Assembly: GCF_001905665.1 (NCBI RefSeq)
Contig: NZ_LIVX01000004.1
Coordinates: 771,019 to 835,018, forward strand
Source of the DNA: Streptomyces sp. CB02261
Lineage (GTDB): Bacteria; Actinomycetota; Actinomycetes; Streptomycetales; Streptomycetaceae
Length of the DNA: 64,000 nucleotides
Direction: 5' to 3'
Position numbers and translations under genes: made by a program. Position 1 is the first letter of the stretch. The number at the start of each line of letters is the position of its first letter. The notes below the pieces were generated by a model. That model worked only from the letters and a program-made list of their open reading frames with translations. It searched no databases and was not told the origin of the DNA. This document shows, in pieces, positions 23,811 to 33,300 of the stretch.

Positions 23811-24178
23811 GTGACCTCCTGACGGCCCCTCACACATGAGGGGCTCGGATGGGGTGGGGGGTCAGCCGCTGCCGGGGCGCGCCGTCGCTCCGGTCACGGA
23901 GGCACCGGCGGGCGGGACGCCAAGGGGCCCGCACCGCCGCGTCGGACACAGTAGGGACTTCCTCCGTGACCGTCCATGCTTCGTCCCGTCGAAGGAAGAA
24001 GTGGCGAGAACTTGCGCGCACCGGGTTACGGGCTCCGACAAAGCCCGCTAGCTTCCTTGAAATGAACCGGTCATGAATAGGCGGACCGGTCCTACGGCGT
24101 GACGGCGCGCGCCCGTAGACACGCTCGGCAGTCCGACACGGCTGCCGTTCTTCCTCTCACTTCGGGAGAACTCTGCGC
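23811..24178. other. divergent promoter region with AGAACTTGCGC
   Basis: About 370 bases between the divergent propeller and PQQ-type dehydrogenase genes. It contains AGAACTTGCGC at 24007-24017 and two ACCGGTC copies near 24067 and 24085. No gene was found. Regulation of both flanking genes from here is likely but inferred. Confidence 0.45.
24007..24017. promoter_or_regulatory. shared motif AGAACTTGCGC, copy 2
   Basis: Exact copy of the 11-mer at 21263, centred in the divergent promoter region of the two secreted dehydrogenase-like genes. Confidence 0.4.
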
Positions 24179-27028
24179 ATGAGAACGCTCAGACAGAAGC
24201 GCGTCCGTTTCCTCCTCACCGCGGTGGCGTGCACCGTCGGCTGTCTCCTTCCTGTGTCACCGGCCGCCGCATCGCCCGGTCATCACGACGAGCCGGCCCC
24301 GCGAGCGGCGGCCGCTCCGGAGTTCCAACAGGTCACGCTCGCCAAGGGCGTGGCCGAGACGGGCGAGCCCATGACGCTCGCCGTACTGCCGAACCGCTCC
24401 GTGCTGCACACCTCGCGCGACGGCACGCTCCGGCTGACCGATGCCGCGGGTACGACGTCGGTGGCGGGCAAGGTCGACGTGTACAGCCACGACGAGGAGG
24501 GCCTCCAGGGCATCGCCGTGGACCCGGGCTTCTCCTCCAACCGGTACGTCTACCTCTACTACGCGCCGAAGCTCGGTACGCCGGGCGGGGACGCCCCGGG
24601 AGACGGCACCGCCGCCGACTTCACCCCGTTCGACGGGGTCAACCGGCTGTCCCGGTTCGTCCTCGGGACGAACGGCGTCCTCGACCTCGCCAGCGAGAAG
24701 AAGATCCTCGACGTGCCCGCCTCGCGCGGCCTCTGCTGCCACGTCGGAGGCGACATCGACTTCGACGCCGCCGGCAACCTGTACCTGTCCACGGGCGACG
24801 ACACCAATCCGTTCGCCTCGGACAGCTACACCCCCATCGACGAGCGCCCCACCCGCAACCCCGCCTACGACGCCCAGCGTTCCGCGGGCAACACCAATGA
24901 CCTGCGCGGCAAGGTCCTGCGCATCAAGGTCGCCGCCGACGGGTCGTACACCATCCCGTCCGGCAACCTCTTCGCACCCGGCACCGCGAAGACCCGCCCC
25001 GAGATCTACGCGATGGGCTTCCGCAACCCCTTCCGGATGAGCGTCGACAAGGCCACCGGCATCGTCCACCTCGGCGACTACGGCCCCGACGCCGGCAGCG
25101 CCAGCCCCTCCCGCGGCCCCGCCGGCCAGGTCGAGTTCAACCGGATCACCAGAGCCGGCAACTACGGCTGGCCCTACTGCACCGGCGACAACGACGCCTA
25201 CGTCGACTACAACTTCGCCACCGGCGCCTCGGGCGCCGCGTTCGACTGCGCCGCTCCCCGGAACACCTCACCGCACAACACCGGCCTGGTCGACCTCCCT
25301 CCCGCGCAACCCGCCTGGATCCCGTACGACGGCGGTTCCGTGCCGGAGTTCGGCACCGGATCCGAGTCCCCGATGGGCGGCCCGGTCTACCGCTACGACG
25401 CCGCTTCCACCTCCGAGGTGAAGTTCCCGCAGGAGTACGACGGCGACTACTTCGCCGGCGAGTTCGGGCGCCGCTGGATCCGACGGATCGAGAGCGGCAC
25501 CGACGGCTCCGTGCAGTCCATCAGCCCCGTGCCCTGGAGCGGCACCCAGGTGATGGACATGGCCTTCGGCCCCGACGGAGCCCTGTACGTCCTCGACTAC
25601 GGCACCGGCTACTTCAGCGGCGACGCCAACTCCGCCCTGTACCGCATCGAGCACGTCACGGGCGGGCACGCCCCGGTGGCGCAGGCCAAGGCGGACGTCA
25701 CCTCCGGAAAGGCGCCCCTGGCCGTCTCGTTCTCCTCGGCGGGCAGCTCGGACGCCGACGGCGACGCCCTCACCTACGCCTGGACCTTCGGCGACGGTGG
25801 GACCTCCACCGCCGCCAACCCCTCCCACACGTACGCGGCCAACGGCCAGTACACCGCCACCCTCAAGGTCACGGACACGACGGGGAAGTCGGCGACGGCC
25901 TCCACGCAGATCACGGTGGGCAACACCGCGCCCAGGGTCACGCTCGACCTGCCCGTGGACGGGCGCGTCTACGACTTCGGCGCCGCCATCCCGTTCAAGG
26001 TGACGGTGACCGACCCGGAGGACGGCACCGTCGACTGCTCCAAGGTCAAGATCACCTTCATCGTCGGGCACGACAGCCACGGCCATCCGCAGACCTCGAC
26101 CAACGGATGCACGGGCACGCTGCAGACCCTGGCCGACGGTGAGCACGACCCCAACGCGAACATCTTCGGCGTCATCGACGCCGAGTACACCGACAAGGGT
26201 GCGAACGGTCAGCCCGCGCTGACCACCCACGACCAGCACATCGCACAGCCCACCCACCGTCAGGCCGAGCACTACGGGGCCTCCTCCGGCGTCCAGGTGG
26301 TCACCCACACACCCGCGCACGGCGGCAGGACCGTCGGCCACATCGAGAACGGCGACTGGATCTCCTTCACGCCCTACGCGCTCGACAACGTCACCCGCTT
26401 CACCGCCCGGGTCTCCTCGGCGGGCACGGGCGGCACGATCGAGGTGCGCGCCGGCTCCCCGGCCGGCACCCTGCTCGGCACGGCGACCGTACCGGTCACC
26501 GGCGGCTGGGAGACCTTCCAGGACGTGACCGCACCGATCGCCGGCGGCCCGTCCGGATCGACCACGCTCCACCTCGTCTTCAAGGGGGGAGCCGGCTCCC
26601 TCTTCGACGTCGACGAGTTCACCCTCACCACCGCCGGCGGCGGCCCGCGCACCGGCGAGGTGAAGGGGGTCGGCGGGAAGTGCCTGGACGTGGACAACGC
26701 CCAGACCGCCGACGGTACGAAGATCCAGCTGTGGACCTGCAACGGCAGCGCCGCCCAGAAGTGGACCGCCGCCGCGGACGGGGCGCTGAAGGCGTTGGGC
26801 AAGTGCCTGGACGTCTCGGGTGGTGGGAGCGCCGACGGTACGAGGATCCAGCTGTGGACGTGCAACGGCACCGGGGCCCAGAAGTGGGCGCCGCAGGCTG
26901 ACGGCACGGTCCGCAACCCGCAGTCCGGCAAGTGCCTCGACGCCTCGGGAGGCACGTGGAACGACGGTACCGCCGTCCACCTGTGGACCTGCCACACCGG
27001 AGCCAACCAGAAGTGGACCCTTCCGTAG
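24179..27028 (+). CDS. secreted PQQ-type sugar dehydrogenase with PKD, CBM6 and RICIN domains
   Basis: 949 residues. A signal peptide is followed by a glucose/sorbosone dehydrogenase propeller (about 50-490): EEGLQGIAVDPGFSSNRYVY, GGDIDFDAAGNLYLSTGDD, NDLRGKVLRIK, IYAMGFRNPFRM and VMDMAFGPDGALYVLDYGTG. A PKD domain (about 500-580; YAWTFGDGGTSTAANPSHTY), a linker domain, a CBM6-like domain (about 695-820) and the ricin lectin end follow. It should oxidise free or terminal sugars outside the cell, anchored to polysaccharide by its binding modules. The next gene, 31 bases on, is the ThuA-DUF1080 protein, so they form an operon. Confidence 0.88.
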   Translation: MRTLRQKRVRFLLTAVACTVGCLLPVSPAAASPGHHDEPAPRAAAAPEFQQVTLAKGVAETGEPMTLAVLPNRSVLHTSRDGTLRLTDAAGTTSVAGKVDVYSHDEEGLQGIAVDPGFSSNRYVYLYYAPKLGTPGGDAPGDGTAADFTPFDGVNRLSRFVLGTNGVLDLASEKKILDVPASRGLCCHVGGDIDFDAAGNLYLSTGDDTNPFASDSYTPIDERPTRNPAYDAQRSAGNTNDLRGKVLRIKVAADGSYTIPSGNLFAPGTAKTRPEIYAMGFRNPFRMSVDKATGIVHLGDYGPDAGSASPSRGPAGQVEFNRITRAGNYGWPYCTGDNDAYVDYNFATGASGAAFDCAAPRNTSPHNTGLVDLPPAQPAWIPYDGGSVPEFGTGSESPMGGPVYRYDAASTSEVKFPQEYDGDYFAGEFGRRWIRRIESGTDGSVQSISPVPWSGTQVMDMAFGPDGALYVLDYGTGYFSGDANSALYRIEHVTGGHAPVAQAKADVTSGKAPLAVSFSSAGSSDADGDALTYAWTFGDGGTSTAANPSHTYAANGQYTATLKVTDTTGKSATASTQITVGNTAPRVTLDLPVDGRVYDFGAAIPFKVTVTDPEDGTVDCSKVKITFIVGHDSHGHPQTSTNGCTGTLQTLADGEHDPNANIFGVIDAEYTDKGANGQPALTTHDQHIAQPTHRQAEHYGASSGVQVVTHTPAHGGRTVGHIENGDWISFTPYALDNVTRFTARVSSAGTGGTIEVRAGSPAGTLLGTATVPVTGGWETFQDVTAPIAGGPSGSTTLHLVFKGGAGSLFDVDEFTLTTAGGGPRTGEVKGVGGKCLDVDNAQTADGTKIQLWTCNGSAAQKWTAAADGALKALGKCLDVSGGGSADGTRIQLWTCNGTGAQKWAPQADGTVRNPQSGKCLDASGGTWNDGTAVHLWTCHTGANQKWTLP
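26654..27028 (+). repeat. 375-bp RICIN module, copy 2
   Basis: The C-terminal 125 codons of the PQQ-type dehydrogenase gene, nearly identical to the module ending the next gene (28425-28799) and to the inverted copy at 21411-21785. Confidence 0.9.
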
Positions 27029-27059
27029 CCGCAGAAAGCCGTAGAAAGGAGGCACCTCC

Positions 27060-28799
27060 ATGCGTACCCCTCTGAAAGCGCTCCTGGGTCTGTTCGCCGG
27101 CGCCACTCTCGCCCTGGCCCCCCTGCCCGCCGCGGTGACCACGTCCGTCACCGCCGAAGCGCGGGCGGCGGCCGACCCCGCGTACAAGATCCTCGTCTTC
27201 TCCAAGACCGCCGGCTTCCGGCACTCCTCGATCGACGACGGCATAGCGGCCCTGCGCGAACTCGGCACGGCGAACAACTTCACCGTCGACGCCACCGAGG
27301 ACGCCCAGGCGTTCACGACCGGCAACCTCGCCCAGTACAGGGCGGTCGTCTTCCTGTCGACGACCGGCGACGTCCTCGACAGCGGCAGGCAGACCGCGTT
27401 CGAGCAGTACATCCAGGGTGGCGGCGGATACGTCGGCATCCACGCCGCCGCCGACACCGAGTACGACTGGCCCTTCTACGAGGGTCTGGCCGGGGCGCTC
27501 TTCCACTCGCACCCGGCCATCCAGCCCGCCACCGTCAAGGTCGAGAACCGGGCGCACGACGCCACCGCCCACCTGGGCCGCACTTGGCAGCGCACCGACG
27601 AGTGGTACAACTACCGCACCAACCCGCGCACCACCGCCCGCGTCCTGGCCTCGCTCGACGAGTCCAGCTACTCGGGCGGGAACATGGCCGGAGACCACCC
27701 GATCGCGTGGTGCAAGGACTACCAGGGCGGCCGCGCCTTCTACACGGGAGGCGGCCACACCGACGAGTCGTACGGCGACTCCGTCTTCCGGCGTCACCTC
27801 CTCGGCGGGATCCGCTGGGCGGCCGGTCTGACCGATGCGGACTGCCGGCCGGAGACCGGATACACCTCCCTGTTCGACGGCTCGTCCACCGCGGGCTGGA
27901 AGCAGGCCGGTCCGGGTGGGTTCACCCTGGCGGACGGCACCCTCACCTCGCACGGCGGTCTGGGCATGCTCTGGTACTCCGGCAAGGAGTTCACCGGTGA
28001 CTACTCCCTCAAGCTCGACTGGAGGGCGGCCGGGGACGACAACTCGGGGATCTTCATCGGCTTCCCCGCCTCCGACGACCCGTGGTCGGCGGTGAACAAC
28101 GGCTACGAGATCCAGATCGACGCGACCGACGCCGCCGACCGCACCACCGGCGCCGTCTACGGCTTCCGGTCGGCCGACATCGGCGCACGGGACGCCGCGC
28201 TGAATCCGCCGGGGGAGTGGAACACGTACGAACTCCGCGTCACGGGAGAGCGGTTGGAGATCTTCCTCAACGGGCGCAAGATCAACGACTTCACCAACAC
28301 CGACCCGGCCCGGAGCCTGCGCCAGGGCCACATCGGCCTCCAGAACCACGGCGACGGCGACGACGTGGCGTTCCGCGACGTCCGGATCAAGCAGGACGGC
28401 GGGCAGCAACCGGGCCCCCGGATCGGCGAGGTGAAGGGGGTCGGCGGGAAGTGCCTGGACGTGGACAACGCCCAGACCGCCGACGGTACGAAGATCCAGC
28501 TGTGGACCTGCAACGGGAGCGCGGCCCAGAAGTGGACCGTCTCCGGGGACGGGGCGCTGAAGGCGTTGGGGAAGTGCCTGGACGTCTCGGGTGGCGGGAG
28601 CGCCGACGGTACGAGGATCCAGCTGTGGACGTGCAACGGCACCGGGGCCCAGAAGTGGGCGCCGCAGGCTGACGGCACGGTCCGCAACCCGCAGTCCGGC
28701 AAGTGCCTCGACGCCTCGGGAGGCACGTGGAACGACGGCACCGCCGTCCACCTGTGGACCTGCCACACCGGTCCCAACCAGAAGTGGGTCCTTCCCTGA
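27060..28799 (+). CDS. secreted ThuA-DUF1080 protein with RICIN lectin domain
   Basis: 579 residues: signal peptide; ThuA-like domain (about 40-255; YKILVFSKTAGFRHSSIDDG, GGYVGIHAAADTEYDWPFYE, HPIAWCKDYQGGRAFYTGGG); DUF1080/3-keto-disaccharide hydrolase domain (about 263-445; YTSLFDGSSTAGWKQAG, DYSLKLDWRAAGDDNSGIF, GEWNTYELRVTGERLEIFLN); ricin lectin (455-579). ThuA and DUF1080 families are tied to 3-keto-glycoside metabolism, so this protein may cleave keto-sugars produced by a dehydrogenase. It follows the PQQ-type enzyme with a 31-base gap and an AAAGGAGG site. Confidence 0.88.
   Translation: MRTPLKALLGLFAGATLALAPLPAAVTTSVTAEARAAADPAYKILVFSKTAGFRHSSIDDGIAALRELGTANNFTVDATEDAQAFTTGNLAQYRAVVFLSTTGDVLDSGRQTAFEQYIQGGGGYVGIHAAADTEYDWPFYEGLAGALFHSHPAIQPATVKVENRAHDATAHLGRTWQRTDEWYNYRTNPRTTARVLASLDESSYSGGNMAGDHPIAWCKDYQGGRAFYTGGGHTDESYGDSVFRRHLLGGIRWAAGLTDADCRPETGYTSLFDGSSTAGWKQAGPGGFTLADGTLTSHGGLGMLWYSGKEFTGDYSLKLDWRAAGDDNSGIFIGFPASDDPWSAVNNGYEIQIDATDAADRTTGAVYGFRSADIGARDAALNPPGEWNTYELRVTGERLEIFLNGRKINDFTNTDPARSLRQGHIGLQNHGDGDDVAFRDVRIKQDGGQQPGPRIGEVKGVGGKCLDVDNAQTADGTKIQLWTCNGSAAQKWTVSGDGALKALGKCLDVSGGGSADGTRIQLWTCNGTGAQKWAPQADGTVRNPQSGKCLDASGGTWNDGTAVHLWTCHTGPNQKWVLP
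28425..28799 (+). repeat. 375-bp RICIN module, copy 3
   Basis: The last 125 codons of the ThuA-DUF1080 gene. It has the same length and almost the same bases as the copies at 26654-27028 (direct) and 21411-21785 (inverted). Confidence 0.9.
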
Positions 28800-28813
28800 C
28801 GGACCCGAGGACA

Positions 28814-28855
28814 CGACGTGCTCCGGTGGTCGCGGGAGGCCACCGGAGCACGTCG
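28814..28855 (+). terminator. strong hairpin after the ThuA-DUF1080 gene
   Basis: CGACGTGCTCCGGTGG (28814-28829) pairs perfectly with CCACCGGAGCACGTCG (28840-28855) over a 10-base loop. It separates the dehydrogenase/ThuA operon from the LacI regulator gene. Confidence 0.8.
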
Positions 28856-28872
28856 CGTCGTGCCGCAATTCT

Positions 28873-28914
28873 GGCAAGAACCATGTAACTTCCCGACTCT
28901 CTTTGCGCTAGAGT
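28873..28914 (+). promoter_or_regulatory. probable leaderless promoter of the LacI gene with overlapping operator-like motif
   Basis: TAGAGT (28909-28914) could be a -10 box ending seven bases before the GTG, and no ribosome site precedes the start, so the transcript may be leaderless. GGCAAGAACC at 28873-28882 (reverse complement GGTTCTTGCC) matches the TCTTGC-type motif found upstream of other genes of the locus, which suggests autoregulation. Confidence 0.4.
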
Positions 28915-28921
28915 TGCGTTC

Positions 28922-29932
28922 GTGACGCGACGACTTGCTCTGGTGGCGAAAAAGGTGGGGGTCAGCGAGGCCACGGTCAGCCGAGTTCTCAACGGTAAGC
29001 CGGGGGTCTCCGAGACCACCCGCCAGTCCGTGCTCAGCGCTCTGGACGTCCTCGGCTACGAGCGCCCCACACAGCTGCGCGGGGAGCGGGCCAGACTCGT
29101 GGGTCTCGTCCTGCCGGAGCTGCAGAACCCCATCTTCCCGGCCTTCGCCGAGGTCATCGGTGGTTCCCTGGCGCAGCAGGGCCTCACGCCGGTGCTCTGC
29201 ACGCAGACCAGGGGCGGGGTGTCGGAGGCCGACTACGTGGACCTGCTGCTGCAGCAGCACGTGTCCGGGGTGATCTTCGCCGGAGGACTCTTCGCGCAGG
29301 CCGACGCGCCGCACGAGCACTACCGGCGGCTGGCGGAGCGCAACATCCCGGTCGTCCTCGTCAACGCCCCCATCGAGGGGCTCGACTTCCCGTGCGTGTC
29401 CTGCGACGACATCGCCGCGGTGGAGCAGGCGTGGCGGCACCTCTCCTCGCTGGGACACGAGAACATCGGCCTGGTCCTCGGCCCCGAGGACCACATCCCC
29501 TCGCGCCGGAAGCTGACCGCGGCCCGGACGGCGGCGGCCGCGGCGGGGGCGGCGCTGACCGAGGAGTTCGTCGAGCGCTCGATGTTCTCGCTCGAGGGCG
29601 GGCAGGCGGCCGCCGGCCGGCTGTGGGACCGGGGGGTGACCGGAGTCATCTGCGCGAGTGACCCGCTGGCCCTGGGCGCCATCAGAGCGGCTCGCCGCCG
29701 TGGGCTCGCCGTCCCCACGGACGTGTCCGTGCTCGGATTCGACGACTCGGCCTTCATGAACTGCACCGAGCCGCCGCTGTCGACGGTGCGGCAGCCGATC
29801 GAGGCGATGGGGCGGGCGGCCGTCGACCTCCTGTGCGCCCAGATCCAGGGGACGCAGGCGCACCCCGGTGAGCTGCTGTTCGAGCCGGAGCTCGTGGTGC
29901 GGGGCTCGACCGCGCCTCCGCCCAGCGCCTGA
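28922..29932 (+). CDS. LacI-family transcriptional regulator
   Basis: 336 residues: N-terminal helix-turn-helix (LVAKKVGVSEATVSRVLNGK, VSETTRQSVLSALDVLGY) and a periplasmic-binding-like sensor domain (RLVGLVLPELQNPIFPAF, GVTGVICASDPLALGAI, VLGFDDSAFMNCTEPPLSTV). Such regulators release DNA on binding a sugar. It sits between the keto-sugar enzyme genes and the alpha-1,3-glucanase genes and probably controls one or both sets. GTG 28922 is used; alternatives are absent upstream. A textbook terminator follows. Confidence 0.93.
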   Translation: MTRRLALVAKKVGVSEATVSRVLNGKPGVSETTRQSVLSALDVLGYERPTQLRGERARLVGLVLPELQNPIFPAFAEVIGGSLAQQGLTPVLCTQTRGGVSEADYVDLLLQQHVSGVIFAGGLFAQADAPHEHYRRLAERNIPVVLVNAPIEGLDFPCVSCDDIAAVEQAWRHLSSLGHENIGLVLGPEDHIPSRRKLTAARTAAAAAGAALTEEFVERSMFSLEGGQAAAGRLWDRGVTGVICASDPLALGAIRAARRRGLAVPTDVSVLGFDDSAFMNCTEPPLSTVRQPIEAMGRAAVDLLCAQIQGTQAHPGELLFEPELVVRGSTAPPPSA

Positions 29933-29962
29933 TCCACGACGCCCGGCCCGGACGACAGCTGA

Positions 29963-29991
29963 GGGCCAGACCTGACGGTCTGGCCCTTTTT
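29963..29991 (+). terminator. Rho-independent terminator after the LacI gene
   Basis: GGGCCAGACC, loop TGAC, GGTCTGGCCC, then a run of five T. A perfect 10-bp stem with T-tract. Confidence 0.92.
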
Positions 29992-30077
29992 CCTGTGCTC
30001 TGGCGCGAGTGTGCCGCTTCCTCCTGACCTCCTGAGCGGTGGGCGCACCCCTCCAACAGGCAGTTGTGTCCGTCCCG

Positions 30078-30106
30078 TTGACAAAGCGGTGACCTGGCGG
30101 AAACCT
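30078..30106 (+). promoter_or_regulatory. possible promoter of the first GH87 gene
   Basis: TTGACA at 30078-30083 matches the -35 consensus; 17 bases later AAACCT could serve as a weak -10. It lies about 220 bases upstream of the start codon. Confidence 0.3.
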
Positions 30107-30145
30107 GTCACCCGGTCATCGCAAAAGATTGACTGAACAGCTCAA

Positions 30146-30156
30146 AAAATCTTGCT
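30146..30156. promoter_or_regulatory. TCTTGC-type motif upstream of the first GH87 gene
   Basis: AAAATCTTGCT resembles AGATCTTGCG at 38256 and AGAACTTGCGC at 21263 and 24007. Possible operator for the LacI regulator. Confidence 0.35.
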
Positions 30157-30165
30157 GGCACTCAA

Positions 30166-30183
30166 ATGTTCCGTAGTGAACAT
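30166..30183. promoter_or_regulatory. palindrome ATGTTC-N6-GAACAT
   Basis: Perfect 6-base inverted repeat, ten bases after the TCTTGC motif and about 140 bases before the GH87 start. A second transcription-factor site is possible. Confidence 0.4.
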
Positions 30184-30324
30184 CGGAAGGTGTCGTGCGA
30201 GGACTCTTTGTCGGCGTTCACCCGCGCATCCGCCCCACGCTCGTCCGGCCTCCCGGCGCTGCTCACGCCGTCGGCCCGGGCGAGCCGGGGCGGGACGCGC
30301 GGGTGAGGAATCAAGAGGACTTCC

Positions 30325-33300
30325 ATGCGATTGAGAAACCACGGGCGGCGAGTGATCGTCGGCTCGGTGATGGCGGGGCTGATAGGAGTGGGGACGCTTC
30401 CCGCCCCCGCCCACGCCGCCGAGGGCCCCAACCTCGCCCTGGGCAGGCCCGCGACCGCGGGCGGCACGAACGGCACCTACGTCGCCGGCAACGTGACGGA
30501 CGGCAGCCAGGCGTCCTACTGGGAGGGCCCCAACGGGGCGTTCCCCCAGTGGGTGCAGGTCGACCTGGGGGCCGGCACCGACGTCGACCGGGTCGCGCTG
30601 AAGCTGCCCGCCGCCTGGGGCTCCCGTGTCCAGACGCTGAGCGTGCTGGGCAGCACGGACGGATCGTCGTTCGCCACGCTCTCCGGCTCGGGGGCGCGTA
30701 CCTTCGACCCGGCGAACGCCAACACCGTCAGCATCCCCCTCACGGCGACCACGGCCCGCTTCATCCGCGTCCAGGTGGCGGCCAACACGGGCTGGAACGC
30801 GGCCCAGTTGTCCGAGCTGGAGGTCTTCGGCGAGGACGACGGCGGCCCGGTCGACCCGCCGCCGACCGGCACGAACCTGGCGCGCAACAAGCCGATCGAA
30901 GCCTCGTCGGTCACCCAGTCGTACGTGGCGGCCAACGCCAACGACGGCAACACCGCCACCTACTGGGAGTCGGCGGGTTTCCCCGCGACCCTGACGGCGA
31001 AGCTCGGTGCGAACGCCGACATCGAGGCGGTCCGGATCAAGCTCAACCCGGACCAGGCGTGGGGGCCGCGTACCCAGGCCGTCGAGGTACTCGGCCGTGA
31101 ACAGTCGGCGTCCGGATTCACCTCCCTCAAGGCCCGCGCCGACCACCAGTTCAGCCCGTCGAGCGGCAACACCCTCACCATCCCGGTGACCGGACGGTAC
31201 GCCGACGTGCAGCTGAGGTTCTCCGCCAACAGCGGCGCACCCGGTGCTCAGGTCGCCGAGTTCGAGGTCGTGGGCGCCGCCGCCCCGAACCCCGACCTCA
31301 CCGTCACCGACCTCGTGTGGACCCCCTCCTCCCCCTCGGAGACGGACCCCGTCGAGGTGAGCGCGACCGTCCGCAACGCCGGCACCGCCGCCTCACCGGC
31401 CACATCGGTGAACGTCAGCCTCGAAGGTGCCGCGGCGGGCACCGCACAGGTCGGCGCGCTCGCCGCCGGTGCCTCCACCACCGTCAAGATCCCCGTCGGC
31501 CGGAAGGCGATGGGCTCCTACACCGTGTCGGCGGTCGTCGACCCGGCGAACACGGTCGTGGAACAGGACGACACCAACAACAGCCGGACCGGTTCCGCCA
31601 AGCTGGTCGTCGGCCAGGCGCCCGGCCCCGACCTCACGGTCACCGCCATCACACCGAACCCCTCGGCTCCGGCCGTCGGGGCAGCGGTCTCCTTCACCGC
31701 CACGGTCCAGAACCGGGGCACCACCGGCGTCGCCGCGGGCAGCGTCACGCGTCTGACCGCGGGCACCACCACCCTGAACGGGACCACGCCCGCGGTCGCC
31801 GCGGGCCAGTCGGTCACCGTGCCGCTCTCCGGCACCTGGACCGCCGCGAGCGGAGGGGTCACCCTCACCGCGACGGCCGACGCCACCGGGACCGTGGCCG
31901 AGACCAACGAGAACAACAACGTCCTCAGCCGTTCGCTCGTCGTGGGCCGGGGCGCCGCCGTGCCGTACACGGAGTACGAGGCGGAGGACGGCCGCTACCA
32001 GGGGACCCTCCTCACCGCCGACCAGAAGCGGACCTTCGGTCACACCAACTTCGCCACCGAGTCCTCGGGCCGCAAGTCGGTCCGCCTGAACTCCACCGGT
32101 GAGTTCGTCGAGTTCACCTCCGTCAACGCGTCCAACTCCATCGTCGTACGCAACTCCATCCCGGACGCCCCGTCCGGCGGCGGTGCCCAGGCCACGATCA
32201 GCCTCTACGCGAACGACGTCTTCGTGCGGAAGCTGAACCTGTCGTCGAAGCACAGCTGGCTCTACGGGACGACCGACGACCCGGAGGGCCTGACGAACAC
32301 GCCCGGAGGCGACGCGCGCCGGCTGTTCGACGAGTCCCACGCCCTGCTGTCGCAGAGCTACCCGGCGGGCACCAGGTTCCGGCTCCAGCGGGACGCCGGC
32401 GACACGGCCTCCTTCTACATCATCGACCTGATCGACCTGGAGCAGGTCGCGCCCCCGACGGCCCAGCCGGCCGGCTGCGTCTCGATCACGAACTACGGCG
32501 CGGTGCCCAACGACGGCCTGGACGACACCGACGCGATCCAGCGTGCGGTGACCGCGGACCAGAAGGGCGAGATCTCCTGCGTGTGGATCCCTGCGGGCCA
32601 GTGGCGCCAGGAGCAGAAGATCCTCACCGACGACCCGCTGAACCGCGGCATCTACAACACGGTCGGCATCCGTGACGTGACGATCCGCGGCGCCGGCATG
32701 TGGCACTCGCAGCTCTACACCCTCACCCCGCCGCACCAGGCGGGCGGCATCAACCACCCGCACGAGGGCAACTTCGGCTTCGACATCGACCACAACACCC
32801 AGATCTCCGACCTCGCGATCTTCGGCTCCGGCACCATCCGCGGCAACAACGGCACCGAAGAGGGAGGCGTCGGCCTCAACGGACGCTTCGGCAAGAACAC
32901 CAAGATCAGCAACGTCTGGATCGAGCACGCCAACGTCGGCGTCTGGGCCGGGCGGGACTACACCAACATCCCCGAGCTGTGGGGACCGGGCGACGGCGTC
33001 GAGTTCAGCGGCATGCGCGTCCGGAACACCTACGCCGACGGAATCAACTTCGCCAACGGCACCCGCAACTCCACCGTCTACAACTCGTCCTTCCGCAACA
33101 ACGGTGACGACGCGCTGGCCGTCTGGGCCAGCAAGTACGTCAAGGACACCTCGGTGGACATCGGCTCGAACAACCACTTCCGCAACAACACGATCCAGCT
33201 TCCGTGGCGTGCCAACGGCATCGCGGTCTACGGCGGCTTCGGCAACACGATCGAGAACAACATCATCGCCGACACCATGAACTACCCCGGCATCATGCTG

